Positions 36,777 through 45,380 of a stretch of DNA of 64,000 nt are shown in pieces (the stretch's first letter is position 1; each line of letters starts with the position of its first letter). The notes under the pieces were generated by a model. That model did not search any database. It was not told where the DNA came from and worked only from the letters and a program-made list of their open reading frames with translations. The stretch comes from Stenotrophomonas sp. ZAC14D1_NAIMI4_1 (GTDB taxonomy: Bacteria > Pseudomonadota > Gammaproteobacteria > Xanthomonadales > Xanthomonadaceae). The stretch covers positions 3,002,407-3,066,406 of the forward strand of contig NZ_CP026001.1 in NCBI RefSeq assembly GCF_003086775.1, read 5' to 3'. The position numbers and the translations under genes were made by a program.

Positions 36777-37230
36777 GCGCGGCCGCGGGCTGCTGCTTGC
36801 GCTGCTGATGGCCGCAGCGCTGCCGGCGCTGGCCCAGCAGCCGCTGCACGACCCGCGCCCTCTCGCCTTCCGCGACGCTGCCGAAGAATCGCGCTTCCAC
36901 GACCTGGCCGCGCAGCTGCGCTGCGTGCAGTGCCAGAACCAGTCGCTGGCCGATTCCAACGCACAGATCGCCCAGGACCTGCGCCGCGAGGTGCTGCAGC
37001 TGATGCAGCAGGGCCACGACGACGCGCAGATCAAGCAGTTCCTGGTGGCCCGTTACGGCGAATTCGTGCTGTACCAGCCGCCGCTGCAGCCGGGCACCTG
37101 GCTGCTGTGGGGTGGCCCGTTGCTGCTGCTGGGCGCCGGCGGCCTGGTGGTGCTGGGCATCGTCCGCCGCCGTGGCCGCAACGTGGCGCCTGCACCGGCC
37201 GGCAACACCGACGAAGGAGATGGCTGGTGA
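36745..37230 (+). CDS. ccmH: Cytochrome c-type biogenesis protein CcmH (CycL)
   Basis: CcmH is a membrane-anchored periplasmic thioreductase with the family motif LRCVQCQNQSLADSNAQIAQDLR (Cys60 and Cys63). A signal segment (GLLLALLMAAALPALAQQ) precedes it, and one C-terminal helix (WGGPLLLLGAGGLVVLGI) anchors it. The start overlaps the ccmG end by 32 bases; ATG 36751 is an alternative. Confidence 0.94.
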   Translation: MPMPACTAIHKRGRGLLLALLMAAALPALAQQPLHDPRPLAFRDAAEESRFHDLAAQLRCVQCQNQSLADSNAQIAQDLRREVLQLMQQGHDDAQIKQFLVARYGEFVLYQPPLQPGTWLLWGGPLLLLGAGGLVVLGIVRRRGRNVAPAPAGNTDEGDGW

Positions 37231-38216
37231 GCAACGCATTGCCGTGGTTGGCTGGCCTGGTGGCTGCGCTGATGGCCGCACTGGTGCTGTGGCCGCTGCG
37301 CCAGCAGGGCCGTCGCGGTTTCATGCTGGGCGTGCTGGCACTGGGCGTGGTCGGCGCCTGCCTGTACCTGCTGGTGGGCGACCCGCGCGCCGCACGCATG
37401 CAGCCGGCACCATCGGTGGCCACCCTGCGTGATGGCGTGAGCGCACTGCAGCAGGCACTTGAGCGCGATCCGCAGCGTGCCGATGGCTGGGCGCTGCTCG
37501 GCCGTTCGCAGAGTGAGCTGGGCAACACCGCTGCAGCGGCCGAGGCCTTCGCCCGCGCCGTGGCCCTCGCCCCGGATGATGCCGGCGTCCTGGTGGAAGC
37601 CGCACAGGCGCGCGCACAGGCCGATGCCGGCAAGCAGTTCGACGATACCGCGATGGACTGGCTGCAACAGGCGCGTCGCCTGGCACCGGACGCGGAGCGC
37701 GCCAGCTGGCTGCTCGGCATTGCCCTGCGCCAGCGCGGAAAGAACGCCGAGGCGGCCGACGTCTGGAGCAGCCTGCTGCCGCGCCTGGAGCCCGGTGCTG
37801 CACAGGCCCTGCAGGCACAGATCGCCATCGCCCGCGAAGCCGCGGGCCAGGCCCCGCAGGCACCGGCCGTGGATGCGCCCGCGCTGCTGCAGGTTCGCGT
37901 ACACCTGCCCGCATCGCTGGCGCAGGGCGATTGGCCGGCCAGCACCCAGGTATTCGTGCTGGCCCGCGCCGTCGGCGGCCCGCCGATGCCGGTGGCCGCA
38001 CGCAAGCTGCCGCTGGCGGGTTTCCCGGCCACGGTCGGGCTCGGTGACGGTGACAGCCCGATGCCGACCGCCCCCTTGTCGGCGCACGCCGAAGTGGAGG
38101 TGCTGGCACGCATTTCGCGCAGCGGCAGCGCCAACCGCAGCGAAGGCGACCTGCAGAGCGACGTGGTGCGGGTGAAGCTGCCGCATGACGGCGTGGTCGA
38201 GTTGCGGTTCCCGTAA
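37227..38216 (+). CDS. ccmI: Cytochrome c-type biogenesis protein CcmI (CycH), TPR
   Basis: CcmI is the apocytochrome c chaperone of the heme lyase. The 329-residue protein has two N-terminal helices (LPWLAGLVAALMAALVLWPL; GVLALGVVGACLYLLVG), then TPR units (GVSALQQALERDPQRADGWALLGRSQ) and a C-terminal domain ending DVVRVKLPHDGVVELRFP. The GTG start at 37227 overlaps the ccmH stop. A degenerate copy of its last 30 codons lies just downstream. Confidence 0.92.
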   Translation: MSNALPWLAGLVAALMAALVLWPLRQQGRRGFMLGVLALGVVGACLYLLVGDPRAARMQPAPSVATLRDGVSALQQALERDPQRADGWALLGRSQSELGNTAAAAEAFARAVALAPDDAGVLVEAAQARAQADAGKQFDDTAMDWLQQARRLAPDAERASWLLGIALRQRGKNAEAADVWSSLLPRLEPGAAQALQAQIAIAREAAGQAPQAPAVDAPALLQVRVHLPASLAQGDWPASTQVFVLARAVGGPPMPVAARKLPLAGFPATVGLGDGDSPMPTAPLSAHAEVEVLARISRSGSANRSEGDLQSDVVRVKLPHDGVVELRFP

Positions 38217-38587
38217 CGCGCACCGCTGCGCCCGCCGGGCATGGCCCGGCGCTACCCACGCCCCCCCCCCCCCCGCCGCGCGGGGCCCGTCCCGCGCGGC
38301 GCACTCGCCGCCCATGTGAACCACCGTGTTGCCCGCTGGAAGCGACCATGCGCCAACCCCAGCGAAGTGGACCTTGAGGGGGACGTGGGGCGGGTGGAGC
38401 TGCCGCATGACGGCGTGGTCCACTTGCCGTTCCCCGAACCCGCACCGCTGCGCCCGCCGGGCATGGCCCGGCGCCACCCCCCCCCCCCCCCCCCCGGTAG
38501 CGCCGGGCCATGCCCGGCGGATGCATGCGTCGCCAATGGAAACCAGCGTGTCGCCAGGTGCACAGGCTGCCCCGCTAGAATGCCTGC
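38217..38587. other. Degenerate ccmI-tail duplication with C14 and C19 tracts and SMAG palindromes
   Basis: The 371 bases between ccmI and metX hold no intact gene. A run of 14 C (38261-38274) and one of 19 C (38477-38495) are present. The segment 38350-38476 is an imperfect direct copy of 38126-38260, i.e. the ccmI 3' end plus its following SMAG palindrome: both contain GAGCTGCCGCATGACG-like text and GCACCGCTGCGCCCGCCGGG. The second C run is bordered on the right by GGTAGCGCCGGGCC-ATGCCCGGCGG (38496-38520). Confidence 0.8.
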
Positions 38588-39700
38588 ATGACCGAATTCA
38601 TCCCGCCCGGCACCCGCTTCCATGCCCTGCCCTCGCCCTTCCCGTTCAAGCGCGGCGGCGCACTGCACGGCGCGCGCGTGGCCTATGAAACCTGGGGCAC
38701 CCTGGCTGCCGACGGTCGCAATGCGATCCTGATCGTCACCGGCCTGTCGCCGGACGCGCACGCCGCCGCCAACGCCGGCAACCCGGCCGCGGGCTGGTGG
38801 GAAGCGATGGTCGGCGCCGGCAAGCCCATCGATACCGACCGCTGGTTCGTGGTCTGCGTCAATTCGCTGGGCAGCTGCAAGGGTTCCACCGGTCCGGCGT
38901 CGCAGAACCCGGCCACCGGCGAACCCTATCGCCTCGATTTCCCGGAACTGTCGGTGGAAGACGGTGCACGCGCCGCCATCGAGGTGGTGCATGCCCTGGG
39001 GATCGCGCAACTGGCCTGCGTGGTCGGCAATTCGATGGGCGGCATGACCGCGCTGGCCGTGCTGATGCTGCAGCCGGGCATCGCCCGCAGCCACGTCAAT
39101 ATTTCCGGCAGCGCGCAGGCACTGCCGTTCTCCATCGCCATCCGCTCGCTGCAGCGCGAAGCCATCCGCCTGGACCCGCAGTGGAACGGTGGGCGTTACA
39201 CCGAAACCGACTACCCCGAATCGGGCATGCGCATGGCGCGCAAGCTGGGCGTGATCACCTATCGCTCCGCGCTGGAATGGGATGGCCGCTTCGGCCGCGT
39301 GCGGCTGGATTCAGACCAGACCGACGATGATCCGTTCGGGCTGGAATTCCAGGTGGAAAGCTACCTCGAAGGCCATGCACGGCGCTTCGTGCGCTTCTTC
39401 GATCCGAACTGCTACCTGTACCTGAGCCGCTCGATGGACTGGTTCGACCTGGCCGAGTATGCCGATGGGGACGTGCTGGCGGGGCTGGCACAGATCCGTG
39501 TCGAAAAGGCACTGGCCATCGGCGCCAACACCGACATCCTGTTCCCGGTGCAGCAGCAGCAGCAGGTGGCCGACGGCCTGCGTGCCGGCGGCGCCGATGC
39601 GCAGTTCATCGGCCTGGATTCACCGCAGGGCCACGACGCCTTCCTGGTCGACTTCGACCGCTTCGGCCCGGCCGTGCGCGGCTTCCTCGACGCGCTGTAA
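38588..39700 (+). CDS. metX: MetX-family O-acyltransferase (serine O-succinyl- or homoserine O-acetyltransferase)
   Basis: This 370-residue alpha/beta-hydrolase acyltransferase has nucleophile Ser149 in GNSMGGMTALAV, catalytic Asp316 in IGANTDILFP and His349 in QGHDAFLVD. The oxyanion-side motif reads NSLGSCKGSTGPAS, with Lys where many homoserine O-acetyltransferases carry Tyr or another residue. In xanthomonads, MetX homologues have been shown to be serine O-succinyltransferases acting in cysteine synthesis, so that function is likely here. The choice cannot be settled from sequence alone. Confidence 0.88.
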   Translation: MTEFIPPGTRFHALPSPFPFKRGGALHGARVAYETWGTLAADGRNAILIVTGLSPDAHAAANAGNPAAGWWEAMVGAGKPIDTDRWFVVCVNSLGSCKGSTGPASQNPATGEPYRLDFPELSVEDGARAAIEVVHALGIAQLACVVGNSMGGMTALAVLMLQPGIARSHVNISGSAQALPFSIAIRSLQREAIRLDPQWNGGRYTETDYPESGMRMARKLGVITYRSALEWDGRFGRVRLDSDQTDDDPFGLEFQVESYLEGHARRFVRFFDPNCYLYLSRSMDWFDLAEYADGDVLAGLAQIRVEKALAIGANTDILFPVQQQQQVADGLRAGGADAQFIGLDSPQGHDAFLVDFDRFGPAVRGFLDAL

Positions 39701-40045
39701 GTGGCCTGGCGGCGCAACCTGGCGTTGGCCGCGTTCGGCGCGCTGGTCGCGCTGACGCTCTGCGCGGTGCTGCCGCTGTGGCTGGGCGGCTGGTGCCTGC
39801 TGGCCAGTGCGGTGTCGTTCGGGCTGTACGGGCATGACAAGCGCGCGGCACAGCGCAAGCAGTGGCGCATTCCCGAGCGCACGCTGCAGCTGCTGGCGTT
39901 CGCCGGTGGCTGGCCGGGGGCGCTGCTGGGCCAGGCGCTGTTCCGCCACAAGCACCGCAAGGCGGAATTCCAGTGGGTGTTCTGGCTGTGCGTGGTGGCG
40001 AACGTCGCATCGATCGCAGTGATGCTGCGCGAATTCGCGCGGTAA
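39701..40045 (+). CDS. DUF1294 membrane protein
   Basis: This small inner-membrane protein has 114 residues and three or four hydrophobic segments. The DUF1294 pattern is clear: GLYGHDKRAAQRKQWRIPERTLQLLAFAGGWPGALLGQALFRHKHRKAEFQWVF. Function is unknown. The GTG start abuts the metX stop, so it is probably co-transcribed and translationally coupled. Confidence 0.88.
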   Translation: MAWRRNLALAAFGALVALTLCAVLPLWLGGWCLLASAVSFGLYGHDKRAAQRKQWRIPERTLQLLAFAGGWPGALLGQALFRHKHRKAEFQWVFWLCVVANVASIAVMLREFAR

Positions 40046-40057
40046 CCACCCGGAAGG

Positions 40058-40133
40058 GTAGTGCCGGCCGCTGGCCGGCAAGCTCGTGATGTTCGACGCG
40101 GATGCGTGGTTGCCGGCCAGCGACCGGCACTAC
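40058..40133. repeat. Inverted SMAG dimer between convergent genes
   Basis: GTAGTGCCGGCCGCTGGCCGGCA at 40058 pairs with an inverted copy ending CACTAC at 40133, spaced by about 30 bases. It is similar to the dimer at 31303. It lies between convergent DUF1294 and cydC stops and could end both transcripts. Confidence 0.85.
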
Positions 40134-40138
40134 CGCGA

Positions 40139-41812
40139 TTACGCTTCGCGCTCCAGCACGCCGTCACGCAACCGGTACTGCGCATCCACGACGCCGTTGG
40201 GCAGGTCGTCGTGGGTGATCATCAACAGGCTGCGGCCCTCCAGCAGGCCAGCCAGATCCTGCAGCAGCGCGCGCGCGGTATCCACATCCAGGCCTTCGGT
40301 CGGTTCGTCCAGCAGCAGGATCGGCGCGTTGCGCAGCAGCGCCCGCGCCAATGCCAGGCGCCGCGCCTGCCCGGCCGACATCGTCGCGCCGTTCTCGCCT
40401 ACCCACGCCTGCAGGCCGCCATTGCGTTCGGCCCACTCACCCAGGCGCACGCGGCGCAGCACCGCCCACAGGGCGTCATCGCCGGCTTCAGGGTCACCCA
40501 GCCGCAGGTTCTCGGCCACCGTGCCGGCAAATACCGGCGCGTTCTGCGGCAACCACGCCAGCTGCCGATGCCAATCGGCCTGGGCGAACCCGCGCAGATC
40601 GTGTCCGCCGTAGCTCAACCGCCCCTGCTGCGGATCCCACAGGCGCAGCAGCAGGCTGGACAGCGTGGTCTTGCCACTGCCGCTGTCGCCGCGGATGGCG
40701 ATGCGCTCACCGGGTGCCAGGGACAACTGCAGGCCCGACAGCACCGGCCGCGCCGCGCCCGGCCAGCGGAAATGCACGTCTTCCCAGTGCACGGTGGCAG
40801 CCTGCGGCACCGCCTGCGGCAGCGACGGGTCTTCCACCGTCGGCGCCTGCTCGACGATGGACTGCAGGCGGTCCGCAGCGATGCGGCCGGACTGCAGCGA
40901 CTGCCATGCCAGACCCATGCCCGCCCACAACTCGATCATCGCCACGGTCAGGAACACCAGCCCGGCGGCCATCTCCGCAGGAATGCGCTGCTGTTCTGCC
41001 GCATGCAGGGCCAGCGCCAGCATCGCCACCAGGCCCAGCCCGGCCACCAGGCCATGCAGGGTGGACGCCGCGATCAGCCGCCAGCGCCGGCGCCGGTCGC
41101 GCGAGGCCAGCTGCTTGGCTGCCACGCGCACCTTCAGCTGCCACGCGGCATCGGCATGCAGCGCGGCCAGGTCGCCCGCACCCTCCAGCCCTTCGAATGC
41201 AGCCGTCCGCAGCGCAGCGCGATGCGCGGCACGATCGGCTTCTTCATCGTCATGCCCGCGCACGCCCAGCCACGGCACGCCGAAGCCGATCAGCAGCGCC
41301 AGCACGGCCAGGAGCACGGCGGCCGAGGGCAGGATCATCGCCGCCGCGCCCACCGCCACCAGCGACAGCGCACCCAGCGCCACCAGCGGCCCGATGGCGC
41401 GCACCAGCAGGCCATCGACCTCGCCGATATCGCCCAGCAGGCGGGCCAGCAGTTCACCGGTGCGCGTGGCCCCCAGCCGCGCCGGTGCCAGCGGCAGCGC
41501 GCGCCGGAAGAACCACACGCGCAGGTCGCGGGCGATGCGCAGCGTGGCATCGTGGCCGACCAGCTTTTCGAAATAGCGCGACACGATGCGCGCCATGGTC
41601 AGCCCGCGGATGCCGGCCGAAGGCGAGAAGAAGTTGAAACCCTGCGCCAGCCCTGCCGCACCGGCCAACGCGGCGGCGGTGAGGAAACCACCGGACAGGC
41701 CCAGCAGCGCGGTGCCGGCCAGCATGGTGATCCACAGCAGCAGCACCGTCAGCAGCAGGCGCGGCCGGTGGCGCAGGAACACCGCGCGCAGCGAATCGGG
41801 CGAACGGCTCAT
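40139..41812 (-). CDS. cydC: Heterodimeric thiol ABC exporter subunit CydC
   Basis: CydC with CydD exports cysteine and glutathione to the periplasm and is needed for cytochrome bd assembly. The 557-residue protein has a six-helix ABC exporter domain (LLLWITMLAGTALLGLSGGFLTAAAL) and an ATPase with Walker A GDSGSGKTTLSS, signature SAGQARRLALARALLR and Walker B PILLLDEPTEGLD. ATG at 41812 overlaps the cydD stop by 4 bases. Confidence 0.93.
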   Translation of the reverse strand: MSRSPDSLRAVFLRHRPRLLLTVLLLWITMLAGTALLGLSGGFLTAAALAGAAGLAQGFNFFSPSAGIRGLTMARIVSRYFEKLVGHDATLRIARDLRVWFFRRALPLAPARLGATRTGELLARLLGDIGEVDGLLVRAIGPLVALGALSLVAVGAAAMILPSAAVLLAVLALLIGFGVPWLGVRGHDDEEADRAAHRAALRTAAFEGLEGAGDLAALHADAAWQLKVRVAAKQLASRDRRRRWRLIAASTLHGLVAGLGLVAMLALALHAAEQQRIPAEMAAGLVFLTVAMIELWAGMGLAWQSLQSGRIAADRLQSIVEQAPTVEDPSLPQAVPQAATVHWEDVHFRWPGAARPVLSGLQLSLAPGERIAIRGDSGSGKTTLSSLLLRLWDPQQGRLSYGGHDLRGFAQADWHRQLAWLPQNAPVFAGTVAENLRLGDPEAGDDALWAVLRRVRLGEWAERNGGLQAWVGENGATMSAGQARRLALARALLRNAPILLLDEPTEGLDVDTARALLQDLAGLLEGRSLLMITHDDLPNGVVDAQYRLRDGVLEREA

Positions 41813-43566
41813 GCGCGCACCGCCTGTGCCGGGTCGACCATGCGTCCTTCGGGCAGCAGCAGGCAACGGTCTGCCCAGGCGATCACCACCGGGCTGTGGG
41901 TGGCCACCACCACGCTGCGGCCGCGCGCGTACGCGGCCAGGCTGCGCAGCAACGCCGCTTCGGTATCGGCATCGAGGAAGGCGGTGGGCTCGTCCAGCAG
42001 CAGCACCTGCGGGTCGCGCAGCAGCAGCCGGGCCAGGCCGATGCGCCGGGCTTCGCCGCCGGACAGGCCGAAGCCGCGCTCACCGATCACGGTATCCAGC
42101 CCATCGGGCAGGCGCTGGGCGAACTGCAGCACCTGCGCCGCCTCGGCCACCGCGCGCAGGCGTGCATCGCTGGCCGCCGGGTCGGCCAGGCGCAGGTTGT
42201 CGGCAATCGAGCCATGGAACAGGTAGGGACGCTGGCTGGCATAGGCCACCTGCACGCCAGGGCGCAGCTGTACCCGCCCCGCACGCGGCGGCAGCCACCC
42301 GGCCAGCGCTTCCAGCAGCGTGCTCTTGCCCGAGCCACTGGGGCCGACAAGCGCCAGCCGCTGCCCGGGCTCCAGCCGCAGGTCCACGCCCTGCAGCACA
42401 TCCTGCGGGGCGCCCAAGGGGCGCAGCACCAGCCCCTGTGCCAGCACCGGCGGCAAGGCCGCCTCGGCCGGCTCCACCGCCAGCGGTGCCACCGGCACCT
42501 CGGCCATCACCGGCTCGTCCGGCAGCGAAAGCAGCAGGCGCTCCACCTCGGCCGCGGCGGCCAGCGCGTTGGCGCGGTCGTGGTAATGCGCGGCCAGCCG
42601 CCGCAGCGGCGCGTAGAACTCCGGGGCCAGCAGCAGGCAGAACAGGCCCGCGCCCAGCGTCGGCACCGCTGCATGCAGCGACATCAGGCCCAGATAGCTC
42701 AGGCCCAGGTAGAGCGCGACCATCGCCACGCTCACCGAGGCAAAGAATTCCAGCACGGTGGATGACAGGAACGCGATGCGCAGCACCTTCATCGTACGCA
42801 CGCGCACGCCCTCGGCCGCCGCTTCGATGCCAGCCAGTTCCGCCTCGCCGCGCCCATACAGGCGCAGCAGGCCCAGGCCCTTGATGCGATCGGCGAAGTG
42901 GCCGCTCATCCGCGCCAGTTCACCCAGCTGTGCGCGGCCGGCCGCTTCGGCGCCCCAGCCCACCAGCATCATGAAGAACGGCACCAGCGGCGCGGTGAAC
43001 AGCAGGATCAGTGCCACCACCCAGTCGACCCAGGCCACCGCGGCCAGGATCAGCAGCGGCACCACCACCACTTCGGTACGCACCGGCAGGAAGCCGCTGT
43101 AATAGCTTTCGATGGCATCGCCGTGGTGCAGCATCAGCTCGCCCAGTTCACCGGTGCGGCGCTGCCGCAGCCACAGCGGGCCGTGCCCGAGCAGGCGCGC
43201 GAACACACGCTCACGCAGGGCCAGCCGGGCGGCATCGGCCACATCACCGGCGGCGGCCTGGGTGGCGCTGCCCAGCAGCGTGCGCAGCACCAGGATGACG
43301 GCCAGCGCGGCCAGGACCGGCAGGCCGCTGGCCAACGGCGCGCGTTCCACCAGCACGGTCTGCACCAGCCAGGCGATCGCGGCGGCCTGGCCGACCAGCA
43401 GGGCGCCGGAGAGGCTGATGCACAGGGCGGCCAGGCGCTGCCGGCCGCGCGCGGCATGGGCCAGGCCAGCCAGCCACGCGGTGCGGGCGCGCCGCTGCAG
43501 GGCCGATTCTTCTTCTGCGGTACGCGGCTCGGCAGCAGTGGGTTTGGCAGCGCTCAAAGTCTTCAC
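41809..43566 (-). CDS. cydD: Heterodimeric thiol ABC exporter subunit CydD
   Basis: CydD is the partner of CydC. It has a six-helix exporter domain and an ATPase with Walker A VGPSGSGKSTLLEALAGW, signature GLSGGEARRIGLARLLLR and Walker B QVLLLDEPTAFLD. GTG at 43566 is preferred (585 residues); an upstream start would run into the control region shared with cydA. No convincing ribosome binding site precedes the GTG, so the start is less certain. The gene diverges from cydABX. Confidence 0.9.
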   Translation of the reverse strand: MKTLSAAKPTAAEPRTAEEESALQRRARTAWLAGLAHAARGRQRLAALCISLSGALLVGQAAAIAWLVQTVLVERAPLASGLPVLAALAVILVLRTLLGSATQAAAGDVADAARLALRERVFARLLGHGPLWLRQRRTGELGELMLHHGDAIESYYSGFLPVRTEVVVVPLLILAAVAWVDWVVALILLFTAPLVPFFMMLVGWGAEAAGRAQLGELARMSGHFADRIKGLGLLRLYGRGEAELAGIEAAAEGVRVRTMKVLRIAFLSSTVLEFFASVSVAMVALYLGLSYLGLMSLHAAVPTLGAGLFCLLLAPEFYAPLRRLAAHYHDRANALAAAAEVERLLLSLPDEPVMAEVPVAPLAVEPAEAALPPVLAQGLVLRPLGAPQDVLQGVDLRLEPGQRLALVGPSGSGKSTLLEALAGWLPPRAGRVQLRPGVQVAYASQRPYLFHGSIADNLRLADPAASDARLRAVAEAAQVLQFAQRLPDGLDTVIGERGFGLSGGEARRIGLARLLLRDPQVLLLDEPTAFLDADTEAALLRSLAAYARGRSVVVATHSPVVIAWADRCLLLPEGRMVDPAQAVRA

Positions 43567-43679
43567 AGATGGCAGGGAATGCCCCGCATTGTAGGCGCAG
43601 GCAACAGTGTCCCCCTGCGGCCGGCGGTCGCAGTGGTCACGGGAATGGCATACGATCCTCTTGGGTTCCCATTCATACA

Positions 43680-43693
43680 TTGATCTGGATCAA
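43680..43693. promoter_or_regulatory. FNR/ANR box between cydDC and cydABX
   Basis: TTGATCTGGATCAA is a perfect match to the FNR/ANR consensus TTGAT-N4-ATCAA. It lies 88 bases before cydA and 113 before cydD, which fits oxygen-limited control of bd oxidase genes. Confidence 0.85.
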
Positions 43694-43781
43694 GGCTGTT
43701 TGAAGTAGTCGGTCACATCATTCACCCGTAGACCACCCTTCCCGCCACCCGCAACGGCACTATCCACGAGGTAGCCAGGCC

Positions 43782-45365
43782 ATGATTGATCAGACAGTCG
43801 TAGAACTGTCGCGGCTGCAATTCGCTCTGACCGCGATGTACCACTTCCTATTCGTACCGCTCACGCTTGGCCTGTCCTTCATGGTGGCCATCATGGAGAG
43901 CGTGTACGTCATGACCCGCAAGCAGGTCTGGCGGCAGATGACCCTGTTCTGGGGCACGCTGTTCGGCATCAACTTCGCCATCGGCGTGGCCACCGGCCTG
44001 GTGATGGAATTCCAGTTCGGCATGAACTGGTCGTACTACAGCCACTACGTGGGTGACATCTTCGGTGCGCCGCTGGCCATCGAAGGCCTGATGGCGTTCT
44101 TCCTGGAAGCTACCTTCATCGGCCTGTTCTTCTTTGGCTGGAAGCGCCTGAGCCCGGTCAAGCACCTCACCGTCACCTGGCTGATGGCGCTGGGCACCAA
44201 CCTGTCGGCGGTGTGGATCCTGATCGCCAACGGCTGGATGCAGAACCCGACCGGTGCGGTGTTCAACCCGGACACGATGCGCATGGAAGTGGTGGATTTC
44301 GCCGCCGTGCTGCTCAATCCGGTGGCACAGGCCAAGTTCGTGCACACCGTCAGTGCCGGCTACGTGACCGGCGCCATCTTCGTGATGTCGATCAGCGCCC
44401 TGTACCTGCTGCGCAACAAGCACAAGGACATGGCCCGCCGTTCGTTCGCGGTGGCCGCAGCCTTCGGCCTGCTGTCCTCGCTGTCGGTGGTGGTGCTGGG
44501 TGACGAAAGCGGTTACGCCGCCAGCGAACACCAGAAGATGAAGCTGGCCGCGATCGAAGCGATGTGGGAAACCGAGCGTGCGCCGGCCGACTTCACCGCC
44601 TTCGGCATTCCCAACCAGGCCACCCACCAGAACGATTACGCGATCAAGATCCCGTACCTGATGGGCCTGATCGCCACCCGTTCGCTGGACCAGCCGATTC
44701 CCGGCATCCTGGAACTGGTGGAGCGCGCCGAGCACCGCATCCGCGGTGGCCAGATCGCCTATGGCGCGCTGGAGCGGATCAAGAAGGACAAGACCGACCT
44801 GCAGGCGCGCGAGATGTTCGACCGCCACTGGCAGGACCTGGGCCACGGCCTGCTGCTGAAGCGCTACCGCGAGGACATCCTCAACGCCACGCCGGAGGAA
44901 ATCTCCAAGGCGGCGATGGATACCGTGCCGCGCGTGGCACCGCTGTTCTGGACCTTCCGCATCATGGCGGGCCTGGGCTTCTACCTCATCGCCTTCTTCG
45001 CCCTGGCGTTCTACTACTCCTGCCGCAACAACTTCCAGGACAAGCGCTGGTTCCTGAGGCTGGCCGTGTGGAGCCTGCCGGCGCCGTGGATCGCGATCGA
45101 ATGCGGCTGGTTCGTGGCCGAGTACGGCCGCCAGCCGTGGGCGGTGGATGGCGTGCTGCCCACCTTCTACGCGGCATCGGGCCTGGCCCTGCATGAAATC
45201 CTGACCACGCTGGCGGTGTTCACCGCGCTCTATACGGTGCTGCTGATCATCGAGATCAAGCTGATGCTGAAGGCGATCCGCACCGGCCCGGACGACATCC
45301 TGCCGACGCTGCAGGCTGACATCCGGCCTGTTTCCCCCACTGCAGCCGCTGCCGGACAGGCCTGA
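43782..45365 (+). CDS. cydA: Cytochrome bd ubiquinol oxidase subunit I
   Basis: CydA carries the three hemes and the quinol site of the high-affinity bd oxidase. The 527-residue polytopic protein has heme ligand His21 in TAMYHFLFVPLTLG, the region AKFVHTVSAGYVTG around the b558 ligand His, the Q-loop (SEHQKMKLAAIEAMWETE) and the long-Q-loop type insertion. GWFVAEYGRQPWAV is the bd-family signature. The gene starts the cydABX operon next to an FNR/ANR box. Confidence 0.97.
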   Translation: MIDQTVVELSRLQFALTAMYHFLFVPLTLGLSFMVAIMESVYVMTRKQVWRQMTLFWGTLFGINFAIGVATGLVMEFQFGMNWSYYSHYVGDIFGAPLAIEGLMAFFLEATFIGLFFFGWKRLSPVKHLTVTWLMALGTNLSAVWILIANGWMQNPTGAVFNPDTMRMEVVDFAAVLLNPVAQAKFVHTVSAGYVTGAIFVMSISALYLLRNKHKDMARRSFAVAAAFGLLSSLSVVVLGDESGYAASEHQKMKLAAIEAMWETERAPADFTAFGIPNQATHQNDYAIKIPYLMGLIATRSLDQPIPGILELVERAEHRIRGGQIAYGALERIKKDKTDLQAREMFDRHWQDLGHGLLLKRYREDILNATPEEISKAAMDTVPRVAPLFWTFRIMAGLGFYLIAFFALAFYYSCRNNFQDKRWFLRLAVWSLPAPWIAIECGWFVAEYGRQPWAVDGVLPTFYAASGLALHEILTTLAVFTALYTVLLIIEIKLMLKAIRTGPDDILPTLQADIRPVSPTAAAAGQA

Positions 45366-45380
45366 GGCAGGAGAATCCAG

